Shown here piece after piece: positions 60,577 through 64,000 of a DNA stretch of 64,000 nt (positions within the stretch are counted from its first letter, which is position 1; every line of letters begins with the position of its first letter). A program made the position numbers and the translations under genes. Origin of the DNA: Mixta gaviniae (GTDB lineage Bacteria > Pseudomonadota > Gammaproteobacteria > Enterobacterales > Enterobacteriaceae); contig NZ_CP026377.1 in the NCBI RefSeq assembly GCF_002953195.1, positions 558,001-622,000 on the forward strand, in the 5' to 3' direction. The notes beneath the pieces are model-generated. The model did not search any database. It was given only the letters and a program-made list of their open reading frames with translations, and was not told where the DNA came from.

Positions 60577-62973
60577 ATGTCGCTGCGTCATACCGTCTTT
60601 ACCTTACCTCTGCTGCTCTTCAGCGCCCTGAGCGCGGCTGCCGATCCCCTCCCGCTGCCGCTGATGCCCTGGCCGCAGCAGGTGGAGCAGCCCGCCGCTG
60701 GCGGCCGTCTGGCGCTGACGCCGCAGCTGCAGCTGCGTCTGTTCGGCGATCTGCCGGCAGACGCGGATGTGCGCTGGCGCCAACGCATTGAACGTCAAAC
60801 CGGCTGGACGCTGCTGCCGGAAGCGTCATCCACGGCGCCGGCGATTACCGTGCGCGTCGCCGGGAAGGTCGCCGCGCTTCCACAGCTGGAGAGCGATGAG
60901 AGCTACCGGCTGGTGGTTAACGGCACGGGCGCGACGCTGAGCGCGTCAACGCGTTTCGGTGCCCTGCGCGGTATGGAAACCTTGCTGCAGCTGATCCAGA
61001 ACGACAGCGAAGGCACCTTTATCCCGTTGGTGACCATCACCGACCGCCCGCGTTTCCCATGGCGTGGGGTGCTGATCGATTCCGTGCGCCACTTTATCCC
61101 GATCGATACCCTTAAGCGGCAGATCGACGGCATCGCCGCCGCGCGCATGAACGTCTTTCACTGGCATCTGACCGACGATCAGGGCTGGCGCTTCGCCTCC
61201 ACACACTATCCGCAGCTGCAGGAGAAGGCCAGCGATGGCCTGTTCTACACGCAGCAGCAGATGCGCGAGGTGGTACGTTACGCGGCGGATCGCGGGGTAC
61301 GAGTGGTGCCGGAGCTGGATATCCCCGGCCACGCTTCCGCGCTGGCAGTAGCGATGCCGGCGCTGATCGCCGCGCCGGGCCCGTATCAGATGGAGCGCGG
61401 CTGGGGCGTCTTTAAGCCGCTGCTCGATCCGTCGAATGAGGCGGTCTATGGCGTGATCGATACGCTGGTGGGCGAGATGGCGACGATCTTCCCCGATCCC
61501 TGGCTGCATATCGGCGGCGATGAGGTGGATGCGCAGCAGTGGAACGATTCGCCGCGCATCCGGCAGTTTATGCGCGATAAAGGGCTGGCCGACAGCCATG
61601 CGCTGCAGGCCTGGTTTAACCAGCGGGTCGAGGAAATTCTGGCGCGACATCAGCGGCGTATGGTCGGCTGGGATGAAATCTGGCATCCCGATCTGCCGAA
61701 ATCGATTTTGATCCAATCCTGGCAAGGGCAGGATGCGCTGGGCGCGGTGGCGCAGCAGGATTATCACGGCATTCTCTCGACCGGTTTTTATCTCGATCAG
61801 CCGCAGTTCGCCTCTTACCACTATCGCAACGAAGTCTGGCCGACGGCGCTGGAGGGCGCCGATCGCATCGCGGCTGACGAACAGGCACAGAGCTGGCAGT
61901 TTACGCTGCCGCGCCTCAAGGGCAGTGCGGTAACGGGCAGCGTTACCCTGGTAGAGGGCAAGGCGGGCTGGCGCGGCTTTATCGATTTCGCCGGCAAATC
62001 GCGGCGCCTGGTACGGCAGGTTAACTGGCTCTCGCCGCAGACGGTGAGCTTTCAGGTCGACAGCTGGATGGGGCCGCTGCAGCCGGTTCTCACGCTGCGG
62101 CAACATCAGCTGACGGGCTACTTCCTGGTAGGCAACGTGCGCTATCCGGTAACGGGCGAGCAGCAGGATGGCGTGCCGCCAGGCAGAGCGCCGGCGGTAC
62201 CGGATAAAACGCAGCTGCAGGCTAACCTGAAGGGGGGCGAGGCGGCGCTGTGGGGCGAAAACGTCAACGCTGACGTGCTGGATATTAAGCTGTGGCCGCG
62301 CGCCTTCGTCGTCGCGGAGCGGCTCTGGTCGGCGCAGAACGTAACGGACGAGGAGAATATGTACCAGCGGCTGGCGGCGGTCGATCGCTGGTCGGCGGTA
62401 TCGGTAGGGCTGCAGCAGCATACTCAGGCGCTGACCGGTATGATGCGGCTGGCCAACCGCGTCGACGTCGCGCCGCTGCAGATTTTCGCCCAGGCGCTGG
62501 AGCCGGCGCACTACTACACCCGCCAGCATCTGAAATTCCAGGCGGGGCACTATACCCAGGCCGAGCCGCTGAACCGGCTGGCGGATCTGCTGCCGGCGGA
62601 AAGCCTGGCGGTGAAAACCCTGACGCAGCAGGTGGAGGCGCTGATCGGCGATCGCGCCAGCCAGCCGGCGGCGCAGGCGATCCGCCAGCAGCTGGCGCAG
62701 TGGCGGCAGAATGTGCCGCAGGTGATGCCGTTACTCGATGCCAGCTATCCGCTTAAGGCGCTGCGGCCGGTGGCGGAGCAGGTAGCGATGCTCAGCGATA
62801 TGGGCAGCACCCTGGTCAACGCCTGGGCAGATGGCCAGCGCATCGATGCCTCCACGCTCGGCCAGATGCGCGAGCGGCTGGATGCGGCGGCGCAAACTCA
62901 GGATGAGCTGGTTATCGCGCTGGTGAGGCCGCTGGATAAACTGCTACGCGCCGTCGCGTCGGAAAAGCGGTAA
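60577..62973 (+). CDS. Periplasmic or exported beta-N-acetylhexosaminidase, GH20 family
   Basis: Releases terminal N-acetylhexosamine from beta-linked glycans such as chitooligosaccharides. It is 798 aa with a Sec signal peptide (about residues 1-22, ending SAAA). A GH20b N-terminal domain reaches to about 150, then a TIM barrel with FHWHLTDDQGWR, PELDIPGHASAL and the catalytic pair Asp315-Glu316 in HIGGDEVDAQQW. Between about 430 and 550 there is an inserted segment before the barrel resumes at GGEAALWGENV. A helical C-terminal region ends the protein. It stands alone between treC and ridA. The natural substrate cannot be told from sequence. Confidence 0.88.
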   Translation: MSLRHTVFTLPLLLFSALSAAADPLPLPLMPWPQQVEQPAAGGRLALTPQLQLRLFGDLPADADVRWRQRIERQTGWTLLPEASSTAPAITVRVAGKVAALPQLESDESYRLVVNGTGATLSASTRFGALRGMETLLQLIQNDSEGTFIPLVTITDRPRFPWRGVLIDSVRHFIPIDTLKRQIDGIAAARMNVFHWHLTDDQGWRFASTHYPQLQEKASDGLFYTQQQMREVVRYAADRGVRVVPELDIPGHASALAVAMPALIAAPGPYQMERGWGVFKPLLDPSNEAVYGVIDTLVGEMATIFPDPWLHIGGDEVDAQQWNDSPRIRQFMRDKGLADSHALQAWFNQRVEEILARHQRRMVGWDEIWHPDLPKSILIQSWQGQDALGAVAQQDYHGILSTGFYLDQPQFASYHYRNEVWPTALEGADRIAADEQAQSWQFTLPRLKGSAVTGSVTLVEGKAGWRGFIDFAGKSRRLVRQVNWLSPQTVSFQVDSWMGPLQPVLTLRQHQLTGYFLVGNVRYPVTGEQQDGVPPGRAPAVPDKTQLQANLKGGEAALWGENVNADVLDIKLWPRAFVVAERLWSAQNVTDEENMYQRLAAVDRWSAVSVGLQQHTQALTGMMRLANRVDVAPLQIFAQALEPAHYYTRQHLKFQAGHYTQAEPLNRLADLLPAESLAVKTLTQQVEALIGDRASQPAAQAIRQQLAQWRQNVPQVMPLLDASYPLKALRPVAEQVAMLSDMGSTLVNAWADGQRIDASTLGQMRERLDAAAQTQDELVIALVRPLDKLLRAVASEKR

Positions 62974-63049
62974 ACGCACCGCGAGAAAAGGGATAAGCGG
63001 AACAGCAAAGGGGAGTGGGCTGCCGCAGCGGGCGCGGCAGCCGGAAAGC

Positions 63050-63436
63050 TTAGCGACGCACGGCGATCGCTTCGATTTCGATCTTCACATCTTTCGGCAG
63101 GCGGGCCACTTCCACGCAGGAGCGTGCCGGGAAAGGCGCGCCATGTTCGCTGAAGAAGGCCTCATAGGCACCATTGACGGTAGCGAAGTCGTTAAGATCT
63201 TTGACGAACACCGTGGTTTTCACGATATCGCCCACTTTCAGCCCGGCCGCTTCCACGATGGCCTGAACGTTTTCCAGCGACTGACGCGCCTGCGCGGCGA
63301 CATCCTCAGCAACCGCGCCGGTTTTCGGATCCACCGGGATCTGACCAGAGGTAATGATCATGCTGCCAAGATCAACACCCTGAACGTACGGGCCAATGGC
63401 GGCTGGGGCTTTTTCCGTGCTGATTTCGCGTGACAT
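63050..63436 (-). CDS. ridA: RidA, enamine/imine deaminase
   Basis: Hydrolyses reactive 2-aminoacrylate and related enamines made by PLP enzymes, protecting isoleucine synthesis and other pathways. It is 128 aa as in E. coli, with the catalytic Arg105 in FPARSCVEVARLPKD. It lies downstream of pyrBI in the same orientation, the E. coli arrangement. A nine-base hairpin without T-run (63018-63042) separates it from the hexosaminidase gene. Confidence 0.97.
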   Translation of the reverse strand: MSREISTEKAPAAIGPYVQGVDLGSMIITSGQIPVDPKTGAVAEDVAAQARQSLENVQAIVEAAGLKVGDIVKTTVFVKDLNDFATVNGAYEAFFSEHGAPFPARSCVEVARLPKDVKIEIEAIAVRR

Positions 63437-63513
63437 AAATTCTCCTGATTAGTGGAATGTTGCCGGGCGGACCGCCCGCCATCTCGCCTCCATTATAGGG
63501 AGACGAAAGGTGA

Positions 63514-63975
63514 TTACCAGTTCGCCAGCACCACCTGGTGAGCAAACTCCTTCTCGCAATATTTGCACTTCAGCAGCACCGAACCGGCGCGCTTTCTGAC
63601 CTGAAAACTGGAGTAAACCGGCTCGCTGCGGCTGATGCAGTTGCTGTTAGGGCAGGTCAGCACGCGTTCAATGCGCTCCGGCAGCGTCGGCACGATCTTG
63701 GCGACCACGTTGTAATCGTCGATGCGGTTGACGGTGGCGTGTGGCGCATAGACCGCCAGCTGGTTGATCTGATCGTCGGTTAAGAAGGTGTTTTCGATCT
63801 TGATCAAATCCTTGCGGCCCAGCGCGCCGGAGGGCAGATTAAGCCCGATGGTGATACGCTGATCGGTTTCCGTCAGGCGAAACAGCGTCAGCAGCTTAAA
63901 GCCGACCTGCGCCGGAATATGGTCGATCACCGTACCGCGTTTGATCGCTTCAACCTGCAGTTTATCTTGCGTCAT
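63514..63975 (-). CDS. pyrI: PyrI, aspartate carbamoyltransferase regulatory chain
   Basis: Regulatory subunit that binds CTP/ATP and controls PyrB in pyrimidine synthesis. It is 153 aa. The zinc site is formed by Cys108, Cys113, Cys137 and Cys140 ([21 protein letters not shown]). The ATG follows AAGGAGAAGAG, directly after the pyrB stop, and the two are co-transcribed. Confidence 0.97.
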   Translation of the reverse strand: MTQDKLQVEAIKRGTVIDHIPAQVGFKLLTLFRLTETDQRITIGLNLPSGALGRKDLIKIENTFLTDDQINQLAVYAPHATVNRIDDYNVVAKIVPTLPERIERVLTCPNSNCISRSEPVYSSFQVRKRAGSVLLKCKYCEKEFAHQVVLANW

Positions 63976-63987
63976 CTTCTCTTCTCC

Positions 63988-64000
63988 TTACAGAACCGGG
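63988..64000 (-). CDS. pyrB: Last codons of pyrB, aspartate carbamoyltransferase catalytic chain (cut by window edge)
   Basis: On the minus strand the window begins with Pro-Val-Leu-TAA, 12 bases ahead of the pyrI start, where pyrB always ends in enterobacteria. The E. coli enzyme also ends in Val-Leu. Identification rests on position; almost the whole gene is outside the window. Confidence 0.65.

Noticed and set aside
60946..62550. 534-codon minus-strand frame inside the hexosaminidase gene
   Set aside because: Shadow frame caused by G+C-rich codon use; no ribosome-binding site and no recognisable motif.

Overview
The window is chromosomal DNA of an enterobacterium, most likely of the Erwiniaceae (Pantoea/Mixta/Erwinia type). 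Almost every protein can be aligned from memory, residue for residue, with its Escherichia coli counterpart, and gene order from arcB to yraQ follows the E. coli mtgA-to-yraQ neighbourhood. The differences are: elbB, yrbL, yhbE and argG are missing from their E. coli positions, and basSR (pmrAB) sits beside dacB. The genus is an inference; no rRNA, insertion sequence, prophage or CRISPR array is visible.

Layout. (1) 1-3787: the end of arcB, the ArcZ small RNA antisense to the arcB 3' end, an A+T-rich stretch where elbB would be, and mtgA. (2) 3792-11838, minus strand: the envelope/sigma-54 cluster yrbG-kdsD-kdsC-lptC-lptA-lptB-rpoN-hpf-ptsN-rapZ-ptsO, which links Kdo and LPS transport to nitrogen-PTS control. 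(3) 12066-16869: the mlaFEDCB phospholipid transport operon, with a frameshift in mlaF, then ibaG and murA. (4) 16928-20806: sfsB, ispB, rplU-rpmA and obgE. (5) 20894-25494: a ferric-enterobactin uptake cassette (fepB, fes, fepA) with two Fur boxes and no siderophore synthesis genes. (6) 25511-29805: basSR, dacB, greA with a leader terminator, and yhbY. (7) 29931-35750: rlmE-ftsH, folP-glmM, secG, and tRNA-Leu and tRNA-fMet. (8) 35960-47976: the translation/RNA block rimP-nusA-infB-rbfA-truB-rpsO-pnp-nlpI-yrbN-deaD. (9) 48051-55688: yhbW, the anaerobic ubiquinone genes ubiV, ubiU and ubiT, and small yhb/yra genes. (10) 55690-64000: a block that lies far away in E. coli: nrdG-nrdD, treC without treB, a GH20 hexosaminidase, ridA, pyrI and the last codons of pyrB.

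Functional threads. Outer-membrane assembly dominates the left half (kds, lpt, mla, murA, mtgA, dacB). Gene expression machinery dominates the centre. Oxygen response recurs through ArcB/ArcZ, the UbiTUV pathway and the class III ribonucleotide reductase. The nrdD upstream region carries a near-consensus FNR site and two NrdR boxes 32 bp apart.

No wholly new system was recognised. The points most worth checking are the mlaF frameshift inside the ABC signature motif, the orphan enterobactin uptake cassette beside the iron-sensing BasSR pair, the elbB-less arcB-mtgA gap with a possible small ORF, the orphan treC, and the shortened yrbN.
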